A DNA stretch of 64,000 nucleotides from Prochlorococcus sp. AG-363-C20 (GTDB lineage Bacteria; Cyanobacteriota; Cyanobacteriia; PCC-6307; Cyanobiaceae). Below the pieces are notes generated by a model, which did not search any database, was not told the DNA's origin, and was given only the letters and a program-made list of their open reading frames with translations. The stretch lies in assembly GCA_003280295.1 (NCBI GenBank), contig QCFI01000005.1, forward strand, positions 1 through 64,000, given 5' to 3'. The position numbers and the translations under genes are program-made. This document shows, piece by piece, positions 1 to 9,874 of the stretch (position 1 is the stretch's first letter; the number at the start of each line of letters is the position of its first letter).

Positions 1-327
1 TGAAAGCTTATCTAAGGCGACAAATAATCTTGCTGGGATTCTCCCTCCAGGACTCCGTAGTCTGAGCATCATCTGCCAGTCCTTCGAAGATCCTTTTTGC
101 CTATTTTCTCTGTTGTCTTGCTGATAACTTCCGTGGAATTTCAGAAGTTGGACTGCATCATTAGAGAAATGATCACAATCATTTTGAAGTTCGCTATACA
201 GCGGTTCCTTTAAATACTGGCTATCTGCTTTGAATTGTTCGAATTTTGTTCGATCTGAACCATTTGCAATGCAAGGAAAGAGGCTGTTATTTGCCACTTG
301 ATTAGATCCTTTTTCCCCTTCAATCAC
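1..327 (-). CDS. sir: Ferredoxin-sulfite reductase, N-terminal part (runs off the left edge)
   Basis: Not in the ORF track; found by translating the minus strand upstream of glyS. The frame is open from about 350 down to base 1. It reads [14 protein letters not shown] followed by [16 protein letters not shown], the N-terminal hallmark of ferredoxin-dependent sulfite reductase, which reduces sulfite to sulfide for cysteine synthesis using siroheme and a 4Fe-4S cluster. The cofactor-binding C-terminal part lies outside the window. No in-frame ATG is present after the upstream stop. The GTG at 327 is the best start, preceded by a purine-rich AAGGAAAAA stretch. Nitrite reductase is a relative, but this block matches the sulfite reductase branch better. 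The gene is divergent from glyS. Confidence 0.8.
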   Translation of the reverse strand, partial: MIEGEKGSNQVANNSLFPCIANGSDRTKFEQFKADSQYLKEPLYSELQNDCDHFSNDAVQLLKFHGSYQQDNRENRQKGSSKDWQMMLRLRSPGGRIPARLFVALDKLS

Positions 328-420
328 AGTATCAGTTTTTTCCTTTTCCAGGTTAGCTAAACGGAGACTCTTTTATTGACCGATAATTAAATACAGTGTG
401 ATATTGCATTACCTCTTCTT

Positions 421-2586
421 GTGGCGACTTTTCTGCTTGAGGTTGGAACAGAGGAATTACCAGCAGATTTTGCTAGGGTTGTGCCCTCACAGTTGAAGAA
501 GGTTGTTTTTAGAGACCTAGCACAGAAGCGCTTAAGTCACGGACTAATTAAGTGCACCAGTACTCCTAGGCGAATAGTTCTAATTATTGAGGACTTGGCT
601 GATTCAGCTGAAGACTATGAAATGGAATATAAAGGCCCTCCTGCAGCCAATGCTTTTGAGAATGGAGTACCAACAAAAGCTGCGTTGGGCTTTGCTAAAC
701 GATTTAATCTGGCGCCTAATGATTTGGAAGTGCGTGAGACTTCAAAAGGAGCTTTTGTTTTTGCAAATGTTCTTGAACTTGGTTCAACAACAAGTGATTT
801 GTTGAGCGAAATGATCCCTGAGTGGATCGGGAGCATGCAAGGACGACGTTTTATGCGTTGGGGATGTGGTGAGAGACGATTTTCCCGGCCTGTTCGTTGG
901 CTCGTTGCTTTATTGGATCAGTCTTTGATACCCATATGTATTAAGGGAACTGATCCTGAGATATGTTCAGGAAGAGAAAGTAGAGGACATCGATTACATA
1001 GAGATGATGTGCTTATTGACTCAGCAGAAGCATATATTTCGAATTTGTATGAAATTGGAGTTCATATTGATCGAGATGAACGTAAATCAGTTATTAGAGA
1101 ATTGATTAATGTTGCCACCAAAAGACTCGAGGTTGTCCCTGATCTTCCAGAAATTCTTTTAGAAGAATTGACTGATTTAGTTGAGTCTCCTTCACTTATT
1201 ATTGGTAATTTTGATGAGTCATTTCTTTGCTTACCAGCCGAAGTCTTAAGAACAGTTATGCGTCTTCATCAACGTTATATTCCTCTTTATGTCCAAAATG
1301 CCGCTGATGATGAACTATCTCTTGATGCGAAAAGGATTCTTTCTCCTAAATTTTTATGCATTTCTAATGGCTTAACAGGATCAAAAAAATCAATTCAACT
1401 TGGTAATGAAAGAGTCCTTAGGGCTAGACTTGCTGATGCAGAATTCTTTATAAAAGCGGATCGATCAGTTAAAAGTATAGAACGATGTAAAGAACTTAGC
1501 CGTGTAACATTTGCCGAGGGTTTAGGTACTTTGTTTGATCGAGTAGAGAGAATTATATGGCTTACTAGAGTTCTTACTAGGATATTAAAGCTTTCTAATC
1601 TTAATCAGGATAATCTTCTTAGAGCAGCACAACTATGTAAGCATGATTTAGTTAGTCAAATGGTTGGAGAATTCCCTGAACTTCAAGGAATAATTGGGGC
1701 GAAATATCTTATCGCAGAAGGCGAATCTCGAGAAGTATCACTTGCAGTTTTAGAACACTATTTGCCCCGATTTGCTGGTGATAAGCTCCCTACTTCTGAT
1801 GCGGGCGCTGTTCTTGCTCTGGCTGAAAGAATAGAACTATTACTAAGTATATTTGCAAATGGTCAAAGGCCTAGTGGTTCATCTGACCCATATGCATTAC
1901 GTAGAGCAGGGAATGGTATTTTACAGATAATTTGGTCAAAGGGTTGGCAGTTAAATATCGATGAACTCCTAAAGGAATCTATTAACCATTGGTTGATTTT
2001 AATGCCCGAACTAAAGATAGATACTAAAGAACTTTTTGCAGAACTTTCTGATTTCTTTAGACATAGAATAGTTAGTCTTCTTGAAGAGTTGGGAATTGAT
2101 AATGACTTAGTGCAAGCAGTTGCAGGTGGAACTATTCAGAACTCCCAGCTCCTTGGTGATCCCAATGATGTACGCAAAAGGGTTGATTTGCTTGTAAATA
2201 TGAGGAATACGAATTCTCTAGCTCCTGTACAGGCAGTTGTTACTAGAGCTTCCCGATTAGCAGAAAAGATTATTTTAGATAGAACTATTCTGAGCGCTCG
2301 TGATGTTGTGGATACTAATTTGTTTGAGAAAAAAAGTGAGTTTTCGATGCTAGACGTTTTGAACTCTCTCGAACCAATTGTTACGAGCACTTCAACTGAT
2401 AGATATCAACGCTTATCGGAAGGTCTTGCTGAGGGATCAGAGGCACTTGCGGAATTTTTTGATGGTAATCACAGTGTAATGGTTATGGCTGATGATGAAG
2501 CTATAAGAGCTAATCGTTTGAAGTTATTAGGGATTCTATGCAATCAAGCAAATATTCTGGCGGATTTTAATCAAATTAAGAATTAA
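421..2586 (+). CDS. glyS: Glycyl-tRNA synthetase beta subunit
   Basis: Beta chain of the bacterial alpha2-beta2 glycyl-tRNA synthetase, which charges tRNA-Gly in the cytoplasm; glyQ is not in this window. The protein is 721 aa, normal for the family. It opens with the GlyS signature LLEVGTEELPADF and has the conserved FMRWGCGERRFSRPVRWL segment near residue 145. The C-terminal third carries the helical tRNA-binding region with SSDPYALRRAGNGILQI. The start is GTG at 421. It lies divergent from sir and convergent with chlP, 36 bases away. Confidence 0.95.
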   Translation: MATFLLEVGTEELPADFARVVPSQLKKVVFRDLAQKRLSHGLIKCTSTPRRIVLIIEDLADSAEDYEMEYKGPPAANAFENGVPTKAALGFAKRFNLAPNDLEVRETSKGAFVFANVLELGSTTSDLLSEMIPEWIGSMQGRRFMRWGCGERRFSRPVRWLVALLDQSLIPICIKGTDPEICSGRESRGHRLHRDDVLIDSAEAYISNLYEIGVHIDRDERKSVIRELINVATKRLEVVPDLPEILLEELTDLVESPSLIIGNFDESFLCLPAEVLRTVMRLHQRYIPLYVQNAADDELSLDAKRILSPKFLCISNGLTGSKKSIQLGNERVLRARLADAEFFIKADRSVKSIERCKELSRVTFAEGLGTLFDRVERIIWLTRVLTRILKLSNLNQDNLLRAAQLCKHDLVSQMVGEFPELQGIIGAKYLIAEGESREVSLAVLEHYLPRFAGDKLPTSDAGAVLALAERIELLLSIFANGQRPSGSSDPYALRRAGNGILQIIWSKGWQLNIDELLKESINHWLILMPELKIDTKELFAELSDFFRHRIVSLLEELGIDNDLVQAVAGGTIQNSQLLGDPNDVRKRVDLLVNMRNTNSLAPVQAVVTRASRLAEKIILDRTILSARDVVDTNLFEKKSEFSMLDVLNSLEPIVTSTSTDRYQRLSEGLAEGSEALAEFFDGNHSVMVMADDEAIRANRLKLLGILCNQANILADFNQIKN

Positions 2587-2622
2587 CATGCTAGATCCCT
2601 TTGTCTCGAGACTTTCTTATTT

Positions 2623-3984
2623 TTAAGTATTTGATTCAGTTTGACTTTTGGAATTAGCCGGTACTTTTATTCCACCTTTGATTGTGCATACCTCTAGCAT
2701 TTTATTTACCTCATCATCCTCCCTGACTGCACTAGGTACAGGGGTGTATTTATCTGGAGCCAGGGCACGACCTCTAAGAACTGAACCTATTGTTTTGAAG
2801 GTAAGCTTAAGTTGCTGCAATGGTTTCATGGCTACTACTGTTTTATATAAATAGCTGTCAAATGTAAGTCTTTGAACATCTAGATCATCACACATTTCTA
2901 CAAATGCTTCTCTAGCTCCATCATTTGAATAAAAGAGATTCTGAAGAATCTCAAGGACTTTGTAAGTTGCCCCGTACTTCTTGTCCCACTTAGTTAAGTA
3001 TCTTTTGAGATCATTTTCACTCGGAACAATCTTTCCATTTTGACTGGCTTGAACTATTTCTTCCGCACACATACGTCCACTTTTAGCAGCAAAGTAAATA
3101 CCTTCTCCTGAACTTTTTGTTACATAACCGGCCGCATCACCGACTAATGCCATTCTTCCAACTACACGTCTGGGACGTGGATGTTCTGGAATTGGATGTG
3201 CCTCTACTTTTATAACTTCACCATTTACTAGTCTTTTTTTTGCCCTCTCTCTTACTCCAACTTGCAAGCTTTTGATTAAGGCTTGATTTTTTTGCATAGT
3301 CCCAGTCCCTACTGCTACATGGTCATATTTAGGGAAAACCCATCCATAGAAGTCAGGAGAAACGTCTGTCCCTACATACATTTCAGCTAAATCTTCGTAA
3401 TAGGTCATCTCTTTTTCAGGTAGCTTTATTCTTTCTTGAAAGGCAATGGCAACGTTGTAATCACCAGCATCCATAGCTTTTGCCACACGACTGTTAGCCC
3501 CATCAGCACCGACAATTAGATCTACTTCAAGTGTTTTTGCTTCTCCGGTTGCTTCTCCACTTGAGTAATCAGAGTAAGTGAGTGTATATGGCCCTTGTCG
3601 ATTGTTTCCGGTTTCTATATTTGTAACTAATCCATTTACTAATTTTGCTCCTAGTTCGGCTGCACGGTTACGCATAAATGCATCCATAACTTCGCGGCGA
3701 CACATGCCTATGTATTCATTCTCGGTTTTGCCATAAACCTTGTCTAGACTTATATCTACTTCCCGGTTTGAAGGGGAGATCATGCGCATATTTCGAACTT
3801 TTCGATCAATAATCGAATCTGGAAGGTCGAATTCTGCAACCATGCATAAGGGTATAGCCCCCCCGCAAGGCTTAGCATTATCAAGTTTGCGTTCAAAAAT
3901 CCAGGTCTGGATTCCTGCTTTCGCAAGAATTTCAGCGGCACAGGCGCCACTTGGTCCACCACCGATCACTGCTACACGCAACAT
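2623..3984 (-). CDS. chlP: Geranylgeranyl reductase
   Basis: Reduces the geranylgeranyl side chain to phytyl, for chlorophyll and tocopherol tails, with NADPH at the thylakoid membrane. The 453 aa protein starts with the FAD Rossmann motif GGGPSGACAAEILAKAG (residues 8-24). It has CGGAIPLC at 40-47, the second dinucleotide motif GADGANSRV at 159-167, and GDAAGYVTKSSGEG at 282-295, all typical of ChlP. The C-terminal region is the usual plant/cyanobacterial extension. The start is an ATG in the 110-base divergent gap shared with the VanY-like gene. Archaeal geranylgeranyl reductases are relatives, but length and context fit ChlP. Confidence 0.95.
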   Translation of the reverse strand: MLRVAVIGGGPSGACAAEILAKAGIQTWIFERKLDNAKPCGGAIPLCMVAEFDLPDSIIDRKVRNMRMISPSNREVDISLDKVYGKTENEYIGMCRREVMDAFMRNRAAELGAKLVNGLVTNIETGNNRQGPYTLTYSDYSSGEATGEAKTLEVDLIVGADGANSRVAKAMDAGDYNVAIAFQERIKLPEKEMTYYEDLAEMYVGTDVSPDFYGWVFPKYDHVAVGTGTMQKNQALIKSLQVGVRERAKKRLVNGEVIKVEAHPIPEHPRPRRVVGRMALVGDAAGYVTKSSGEGIYFAAKSGRMCAEEIVQASQNGKIVPSENDLKRYLTKWDKKYGATYKVLEILQNLFYSNDGAREAFVEMCDDLDVQRLTFDSYLYKTVVAMKPLQQLKLTFKTIGSVLRGRALAPDKYTPVPSAVREDDEVNKMLEVCTIKGGIKVPANSKSQTESNT

Positions 3985-4094
3985 CTTTTAGCTTTAACTT
4001 TGTATTCCTTAAAGAAAACTAACTCGGCAAAAGAATTCTCGTAAAGCGATCTGTTTAACCCCGTTACGATCGAAACAACAATATTTTTAATTTT

Positions 4095-4841
4095 GTGTAT
4101 CGAGCCGAATCCGCTCGTAGTAATAAAACAGATGATATCCCTGTGGCACGAAGGGCTGATCCCTTTGGGCTACTTAGTCAAAGACGAGTAAGGCTAATAG
4201 TTATTTTTTCGGTTTTGTCGGCTTGCTCAGTGATGTTGTTCTCCATGGGCTTGTTGGTTCGCCTTAGAGGGAATAACTCTTTGTTTAGCAATAAAGACAT
4301 GTCTTCACCTGATGGGCGATTGCTTGGCCATTACCCATATCCTGAAGCTCAAAGTACAGATTTGATCTCGATTTATCCAACACTTCAAGTTCATAAGGAT
4401 ACATATAAAGCACTTAAATCAATGAGAGCGGCTGCAGCTGCTGAAGGTGTCAATTTGGTCCTTTTAAGTGGCTATCGCTCGATTGAGCTACAAAGACAGA
4501 TCTTTTATGGAACAAAATCAGCCCGGAATCAGATTGCAATTGAAAGAGCAAAAGTTTCAGCGCCTCCAGGTCATTCCGAGCACAGTACAGGTTATGCAAT
4601 TGACTTGGGTGATGCAGAAAGGCGTGAAACTGATTTTGAAGAAACTTTTGAATCAACTAAAGCATTTCGATGGCTACAAAAAAATGCTCCGAGATTTCAT
4701 TTTGTTCTTTCATTCCCTAAGGGCAATCCTCAGAAAGTTAGTTATGAGCCTTGGCATTGGAGATATGAGGGTACTGTTGATGCTCTAAGGCAATTTGAGA
4801 CTGCCAACGAAAACAGACGTAAGCATGAGCTTTCAAAATGA
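4095..4841 (+). CDS. VanY-family D-alanyl-D-alanine carboxypeptidase, membrane-anchored
   Basis: Predicted zinc peptidase that trims the terminal D-alanine of peptidoglycan stem peptides in the periplasm. Residues 32-56 form one membrane segment after a basic N-terminus, so the enzyme domain should be exported but anchored. The fold motifs are intact: SGYRS at 125-129, then PGHSEHSTGYAIDLGD with the H163-x6-D170 zinc pair, and EPWHWRYEG with H221 as third ligand. The start is GTG at 4095, giving 248 aa. It is not linked to any vancomycin-resistance genes, so a housekeeping wall-remodelling role is the sensible reading. Precise substrate (DD- versus LD-carboxypeptidase) is not decided by sequence. 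Confidence 0.85.
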   Translation: MYRAESARSNKTDDIPVARRADPFGLLSQRRVRLIVIFSVLSACSVMLFSMGLLVRLRGNNSLFSNKDMSSPDGRLLGHYPYPEAQSTDLISIYPTLQVHKDTYKALKSMRAAAAAEGVNLVLLSGYRSIELQRQIFYGTKSARNQIAIERAKVSAPPGHSEHSTGYAIDLGDAERRETDFEETFESTKAFRWLQKNAPRFHFVLSFPKGNPQKVSYEPWHWRYEGTVDALRQFETANENRRKHELSK

Positions 4842-5004
4842 AATCTTCTCAGTTGATTTAGAACTCTTTTCTTTTGAAAGGCCATCTAAGCTAAAAAGAA
4901 ATGGTCTTTAAAGGCACTTTTATTACTAAAATAATCCTCAGGCTGAGATAGCCTTTCGCTACTACGCCGTAGAGCGTTTCCCTATTACGGAAGCCTTTAA
5001 TAAA

Positions 5005-6807
5005 ATGAGTCACAAGGAACAGGCGATCAGAAATATTGCAATCATTGCCCATGTTGATCATGGAAAAACCACTTTGGTTGATGCATTGCTCACTCAATCG
5101 GGGATTTTTCGTGAAAATGAGACTGTGCCAACCTGCATTTTGGATTCAAATGATTTAGAACGTGAAAGAGGGATAACGATTCTTTCAAAGAACACAGCTG
5201 TTAATTATAAGGACACAAGAATAAACATCGTTGATACTCCTGGCCATGCAGATTTTGGCGGTGAAGTTGAAAGAGTTCTCGGCATGGTTGATGGATGTTT
5301 ATTAATAGTGGATGCCAATGAAGGTCCAATGCCTCAAACTCGTTTTGTTCTTAAGAAAGCTTTGGAGCAAGGCTTAAGACCGATAGTTTTTGTTAATAAG
5401 GTTGACAGGGCAAGAGTTGAACCTGAAACAGCTGTAGATAAGGTGCTTGACCTTTTCTTGGAACTTGGGGCAGATGATGACCAATGCGATTTTCCTTACT
5501 TATTTGGCAGTGGTTTGGGTGGCTTTGCAACAGAAGATATGTCCCATAAAAGTGAGAATATGAAACCACTTTTTGATGCCATCCTTAGATATGTTCCGCA
5601 TCCAGTAGGTGATCAAACTAAACCATTGCAACTACAAATTACAACGTTAGATTATTCAGAATTCCTTGGTAGGATTGTAATAGGAAGGGTTCATAATGGG
5701 ATTATTCGTAATGGTCAAAACGCCATTTTGATAAAAGAAAATGGAATTGAAAAAAGAGGAAAGATAAGTAAATTGCTTGGATTTGAGGGTCTGCAACGTG
5801 TTGAAATAGAGATGGCAATGGCAGGAGACTTAGTTGCAGTTGCTGGTTTTGATGAAGTAAATATTGGTGAAACAATTGCATGTCCAGATGAGCCTAAGGC
5901 TTTACCTCTTATCAAAGTTGATGAACCAACTTTGCAAATGACATTTGTTGTTAATGATTCTCCTTTTGCAGGCAAGGAAGGGAAATTTGTTACCAGTCGA
6001 CAATTGCGTCAACGTCTTCAAAAGGAATTACTAACCAATGTTGCACTTAGGGTTGAAGAAACTGATTCTCCTGATCGCTTTGCTGTTAGTGGCAGAGGTG
6101 AGTTGCATTTAGGTATTTTGATTGAGACTATGCGTAGAGAAGGTTATGAGTTTCAGGTCTCTCAACCTCAAGTGATTTTCAGGACTATTGAAGGCACCCT
6201 TTGTGAGCCAGTTGAAACGCTTGTAATGGATGTTCCTGAAGTGGCTGTTGGGGCATGCATTGAAAAGCTTGGTGTTCGAAGAGGTGAGATGCAAAATATG
6301 GCTTCAGGGAGCGATGGGCGGACCCAATTGGAGTTTGTAGTCCCTTCTAGGGGGTTGATTGGTTTCAGAGGTGAGTTTGTACGTGCCACAAGAGGAGAAG
6401 GGATTATGAGTCACTCGTTTTTTGAATATCGTCCAATGGTTGGTCAATTTGATGCTCGGAGAAATGGAGTATTAATTGCATTTGAAGAAGGTATTGCTAC
6501 TTTTTATGCCTTAAAAAATGCTGAGGATAGAGGTCAATTCTTTATTACTCCAGGTACTAAAGTTTATAAAGGAATGATCATAGGAGAGAACAATCGTTCT
6601 CAGGACCTTGAGATAAATATATGCAAGACAAAACAGTTAACTAATATGAGATCTTCAGGTGCAGAAGAATTAGATACTTTGCAGTCTCCAGTTGAAATTA
6701 CACTTGAAAGAGCTCTTGAGTATATAGGTCCAGGTGAAATGTTAGAAGTAACTCCAGAATCAATAAGATTAAGAAAACTTCCTTTGAAGAAGAGTATTAA
6801 GCGTTAA
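5005..6807 (+). CDS. typA: Ribosome-associated GTPase TypA/BipA
   Basis: Translational GTPase of the EF-G family that acts on the ribosome, often linked to stress and low-temperature growth. The 600 aa length fits the family. G motifs are AHVDHGKT (15-22), DTPGH (77-81) and NKVD (131-134). The domain II/III blocks and the TypA-specific [19 protein letters not shown] and [10 protein letters not shown] stretches follow. The start is ATG at 5005. The next gene starts in its stop codon (TAATG overlap), so translation is probably coupled. LepA is the nearest alternative but lacks this C-terminal domain. Confidence 0.95.
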   Translation: MSHKEQAIRNIAIIAHVDHGKTTLVDALLTQSGIFRENETVPTCILDSNDLERERGITILSKNTAVNYKDTRINIVDTPGHADFGGEVERVLGMVDGCLLIVDANEGPMPQTRFVLKKALEQGLRPIVFVNKVDRARVEPETAVDKVLDLFLELGADDDQCDFPYLFGSGLGGFATEDMSHKSENMKPLFDAILRYVPHPVGDQTKPLQLQITTLDYSEFLGRIVIGRVHNGIIRNGQNAILIKENGIEKRGKISKLLGFEGLQRVEIEMAMAGDLVAVAGFDEVNIGETIACPDEPKALPLIKVDEPTLQMTFVVNDSPFAGKEGKFVTSRQLRQRLQKELLTNVALRVEETDSPDRFAVSGRGELHLGILIETMRREGYEFQVSQPQVIFRTIEGTLCEPVETLVMDVPEVAVGACIEKLGVRRGEMQNMASGSDGRTQLEFVVPSRGLIGFRGEFVRATRGEGIMSHSFFEYRPMVGQFDARRNGVLIAFEEGIATFYALKNAEDRGQFFITPGTKVYKGMIIGENNRSQDLEINICKTKQLTNMRSSGAEELDTLQSPVEITLERALEYIGPGEMLEVTPESIRLRKLPLKKSIKR

Positions 6808-7202
6808 TGGAAAATTCAATTGTACAAACTTCATTAAATTTTGATGATGAACGTTTTCAAAAGGCTTTAACACTCTTTAATTCAGGTGATTGGTATTCTG
6901 CGCATGATGTCTTTGAAGAATTATGGTTTGAAACATATGGTTTAGAAAGAAATGTAATTCAAGGAATCTTGCAGATTGCAGTTGCGCAAATTCATCTTGA
7001 AAGTGGTAATAAGAATGGAGCGACAATTCTATTTGGAGAGGCATTAGGTAGGTTAAAACAGATAGGAGTTTCAAGTTTAGAAATAGATCTAGAAATGCTC
7101 TGTAAATGTGTGAATCAACGTTTAACACTTCTTCAGAGAGGAGCGAAACTAGATCATATTAGTGCTCCACATCTTTGCAAAAGTAATATGGGGGCAACAT
7201 AA
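6807..7202 (+). CDS. DUF309 family protein
   Basis: A 131 aa protein with the DUF309 pattern: LFNSGDWYSAHDVFEELWFE near residues 23-42, with the conserved His and Glu in HDVFEELW, then helical repeats. Members are small all-helical proteins of unknown function, common in cyanobacteria and Bacillus. The ATG overlaps the typA stop by one base, and lptA follows 31 bases downstream. It therefore sits in the typA-lpt transcription unit, but there is no direct reason to give it a role in LPS transport. Confidence 0.8.
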   Translation: MENSIVQTSLNFDDERFQKALTLFNSGDWYSAHDVFEELWFETYGLERNVIQGILQIAVAQIHLESGNKNGATILFGEALGRLKQIGVSSLEIDLEMLCKCVNQRLTLLQRGAKLDHISAPHLCKSNMGAT

Positions 7203-7233
7203 ATTGAATTTAAATTCTTTTTGTATTCAAACT

Positions 7234-7686
7234 ATGATCAGTTCTGTTCAAGTTACATTTATTCTTAGAAGAATTACTATCAATTTAATTATCCTTGCTT
7301 ATGGAATATTTTCTCCCTTAGCAATAGGTCAAGGAATAAATTTTACTTCTTCCGTAAAAAATGATAAAAGAATCTCTATTGAGTCTAATCGACAAAGTAC
7401 TGATAGTGCTGGAGACATTTTTTCTGCTTATGGCAATGTCAAGGTTACTTACCCTCAAGAAGGAATTATAGCAAGATCTCAACAAGCCCAATATTTAAAA
7501 TTAGAAGAAATTGTTGTTTTCACAGGGGATGTAGACTTAAGTAGAGAGGGTCTAAGTTTCCTTCAAGGTCAGCGTGCAATCTATTTTTTAGAACATGATC
7601 AATTAGTGGTCGATTCTGATTTTGAATCACAGGTCTTATTGAAGTTATTTTTTGAATCAAACAAGGAAAGTGATCAGTCATCTTAA
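7234..7686 (+). CDS. lptA: LptA/OstA-like LPS transport protein
   Basis: Predicted periplasmic bridge protein that carries lipopolysaccharide between inner and outer membranes. The ORF track begins at a GTG inside the previous gene. The ATG at 7234 is preferred because it gives 150 aa beginning with a signal-peptide-like stretch: basic RR, then a hydrophobic core ending at AIGQG. The OstA fold is suggested by the beta-strand run DIFSAYGNVKVTYPQEGIIA and VVFTGDVDLSREG. It is followed 2 bases later by lptB. The sequence is divergent, so the name depends partly on the lptB and lptF neighbours. An LptC-like role is possible. Confidence 0.7.
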   Translation: MISSVQVTFILRRITINLIILAYGIFSPLAIGQGINFTSSVKNDKRISIESNRQSTDSAGDIFSAYGNVKVTYPQEGIIARSQQAQYLKLEEIVVFTGDVDLSREGLSFLQGQRAIYFLEHDQLVVDSDFESQVLLKLFFESNKESDQSS

Positions 7687-7688
7687 TT

Positions 7689-8417
7689 ATGAGTATTACA
7701 CTTGAGGAAGTTGCTTTAAATATTAACGGACGCCCTTTGGTTAGGGATATTTCTCTGACAATAGCACCAGGAGAAGTCGTAGGTCTTCTAGGCCCTAATG
7801 GGGCTGGCAAGACAACAACATTTAATTTGATAATTGGTTCGTTACGCCCTGACTTTGGACATGTTTTGCTTGACAATAAACCTATAAGAGATTTTTCAAT
7901 GCCTAGTCGTGCTCGATTAGGTATAGGCTATTTGCCACAAGAGCCAAGCATTTTTCGTCAATTAACAGTTTGCCAAAACTTAGACCTTGCACTTTCTCAA
8001 AGTAATTTATCAATTTTACATTGCCGTTTACGTAAAGAGGAACTTATAGAAGATTTCAATCTTAGCTCATTTTTAAACCGATATGGATTTCAACTTTCTG
8101 GAGGAGAAAGAAGACGATGTGAAGTGGCTAGAGCTTTGGCTGTTGGTCGTATAGGACCTAGATACTTACTACTTGATGAGCCTTTTGCTGGTGTTGATCC
8201 AATTGCAGTTAATGAACTACAAAATTTAATTCAAAAATTAAGAAAGCGTGGAATGGGTATACTTATCACTGACCATAATGTTAGAGAAACATTAACAATT
8301 ACAGAAAGATCATATATTCTAAATGATGGAAAGATCCTTTCTTCAGGTCCTTCCTATAAAGTGGCGAATGATCCACTTGTCAAGCAATACTATTTAGGTG
8401 AGGATTTTAAGCTTTGA
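7689..8417 (+). CDS. lptB: LPS export ABC transporter ATP-binding protein
   Basis: The ATPase that powers extraction of LPS from the inner membrane. It is 242 aa with Walker A GPNGAGKT (35-42), Q-loop YLPQEPSIFRQLT, signature LSGGE (136-140), Walker B LLLDEPFAGVD (160-170) and the LptB-type ITDHNVRETL H-loop. The ATG lies 2 bases after lptA. Its end overlaps the permease start (TTGA), a strong sign of one operon. No second permease gene (lptG versus lptF) is in the window, so a homodimeric permease or a distant partner is implied. Confidence 0.93.
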   Translation: MSITLEEVALNINGRPLVRDISLTIAPGEVVGLLGPNGAGKTTTFNLIIGSLRPDFGHVLLDNKPIRDFSMPSRARLGIGYLPQEPSIFRQLTVCQNLDLALSQSNLSILHCRLRKEELIEDFNLSSFLNRYGFQLSGGERRRCEVARALAVGRIGPRYLLLDEPFAGVDPIAVNELQNLIQKLRKRGMGILITDHNVRETLTITERSYILNDGKILSSGPSYKVANDPLVKQYYLGEDFKL

Positions 8418-9625
8418 AATCAGAAATTAATAATATCTTATCAAATATTTTGAAATCCTTTTTCCAATTAAGGTCAAAGATAATATTTTATTGGCGTAAA
8501 TTACCACTACTTGATAGATGGTTATTGTCTGAATTATACCCTCCGCTTTTATTTGCAATTGCAGCCTTTACGCTTGTTTCACTATCAGTAGGGGTGATGT
8601 TTGACTTGATTAGAAAAATCGTCGAGTCTGGACTTCCTATTCAAATAGCATTGCAAGTTTTATTTCTCCGATTACCTAGTTTTCTTGTTATATCTTTCCC
8701 CATGGCTATGTTGATGGCAACATTACTTGCTTATAGCAGACTGTCCGCAAATAGTGAACTGAAAGCACTTAGGAGCATTGGTGTTTCTACTGAACGAATG
8801 ATTGCACCTGCATTAGCATTGGCTGTGCTAATGACTGGATTAACTTTTATTTTTAACGACAGCATTGTTCCTCAAGCTAACCGTAATGCTGAATTTACAT
8901 TGAAGAGCTCTCTTGGGAAAGCTATATCAACAGAAGAAGGAGAAGATGTTATCTATTCACGAAAAGGAGAAATAATTGATATGAAAACTAATAAGGTAAA
9001 AAGAGGTGTTACTCATTTGTTTTATGCAAAAGATTTTACAAATAATCAAATGAATAAAGTTACAGTAGTAGATTTCTCAAGATTGGGTTTTACACAATTG
9101 TTGTTAGCTGATAAAGCATATTGGAATGAAAGAGAAGGGAAATGGCAATTTTTAGATGGAAAAATCTTGACTTTGGCGCCCGACGGGAGCTCTACAACAG
9201 TACAGTATCAACGTTATTTATATCCACTAGATACTGGTCCTAAGGATATAGCAAAGTTACCTAAGAATTCAAATGATATGACAGTATCAGAAGCTATTAA
9301 AGCAGAAAGATTGTACACAAAAGTAGGAAATATTAAAGAGGCGAGAAGAATGAAAGTCCGGATCCAAGAAAAGTTTACTTTACCAATGGCTTGTATCGTC
9401 TTTGGTTTAATAGGAAGCACTCTCGGGGCAAAGCCAAATAACAGAACAAGTCGCAGTCAAGGCTTTGGTATTAGTGTTTTATTAATTCTTATATATTATG
9501 TTTTGAGCTTTAGCTTTAGCTCATTAGGGGTGAAAGGGGCTCTCATTCCTATATTGGCTGCTTGGTCTCCAATATTTATTTCGATTTTTGGGGGAGGAAT
9601 TCTGCTAAAACATATAAGTAAATAA
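8414..9625 (+). CDS. LptF/LptG family LPS export permease
   Basis: Inner-membrane permease that partners LptB to pull LPS from the bilayer. The 403 aa protein has the YjgP/YjgQ layout. An N-terminal pair of membrane helices follows LDRWLLSELYPPLLFAIAAF, then a third helix. The large periplasmic beta-jellyroll (about 150-290) includes VIYSRKGEIIDMKTN. Three C-terminal helices follow, with FTLPMACIVFGLIGSTLGAKP. The start is TTG at 8414, overlapping the lptB stop by 4 bases. Cyanobacteria often carry a single gene of this type, so the symbol is left open. Confidence 0.88.
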   Translation: MKSEINNILSNILKSFFQLRSKIIFYWRKLPLLDRWLLSELYPPLLFAIAAFTLVSLSVGVMFDLIRKIVESGLPIQIALQVLFLRLPSFLVISFPMAMLMATLLAYSRLSANSELKALRSIGVSTERMIAPALALAVLMTGLTFIFNDSIVPQANRNAEFTLKSSLGKAISTEEGEDVIYSRKGEIIDMKTNKVKRGVTHLFYAKDFTNNQMNKVTVVDFSRLGFTQLLLADKAYWNEREGKWQFLDGKILTLAPDGSSTTVQYQRYLYPLDTGPKDIAKLPKNSNDMTVSEAIKAERLYTKVGNIKEARRMKVRIQEKFTLPMACIVFGLIGSTLGAKPNNRTSRSQGFGISVLLILIYYVLSFSFSSLGVKGALIPILAAWSPIFISIFGGGILLKHISK

Positions 9626-9874
9626 TAAAATTGCTAGTTATTGTTGTTTTAAAATAATTTCAAATATTTTCTAGTTCTATTGACATGGTTTTATGTTAGA
9701 GCATTTAAATTTTCAAATAATGTATAAATGTGTAATAAATACTATTATGAAATTAGAGATTGCTTTACGGTTTAGACTCTGAGTACAATTTGACATATAA
9801 TATGTTGATGCTTTTGTTTTATTCCATAACATTAATCAGTATCTCGCAAAGCGAAGACTCTCATAAAAAATGAT
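9626..9874. other. AT-rich gap between lptF/G and the glycosyltransferase-like gene
   Basis: No ORF of credible length on either strand and no clear terminator. A TATAAT at 9796-9801 could be a -10 box for the downstream gene, but no properly spaced -35 was found. The gap is long for this compact region and marks a break between the lpt unit and the next gene. Confidence 0.4.

Noticed and set aside
2608-2617. GTCTCGAGAC palindrome between glyS and chlP
   Set aside because: Only 10 bases with no loop and no supporting context; could be chance.
4868-4920. Hairpin AAAGGCCAT/ATGGTCTTT between the VanY-like gene and typA
   Set aside because: Needs a G-U pair and a 14-base loop; too weak to call as a terminator.
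9789-9801. TTGACA next to TATAAT as a complete promoter
   Set aside because: The two boxes are adjacent with no spacer, so they cannot form one sigma-70 promoter.
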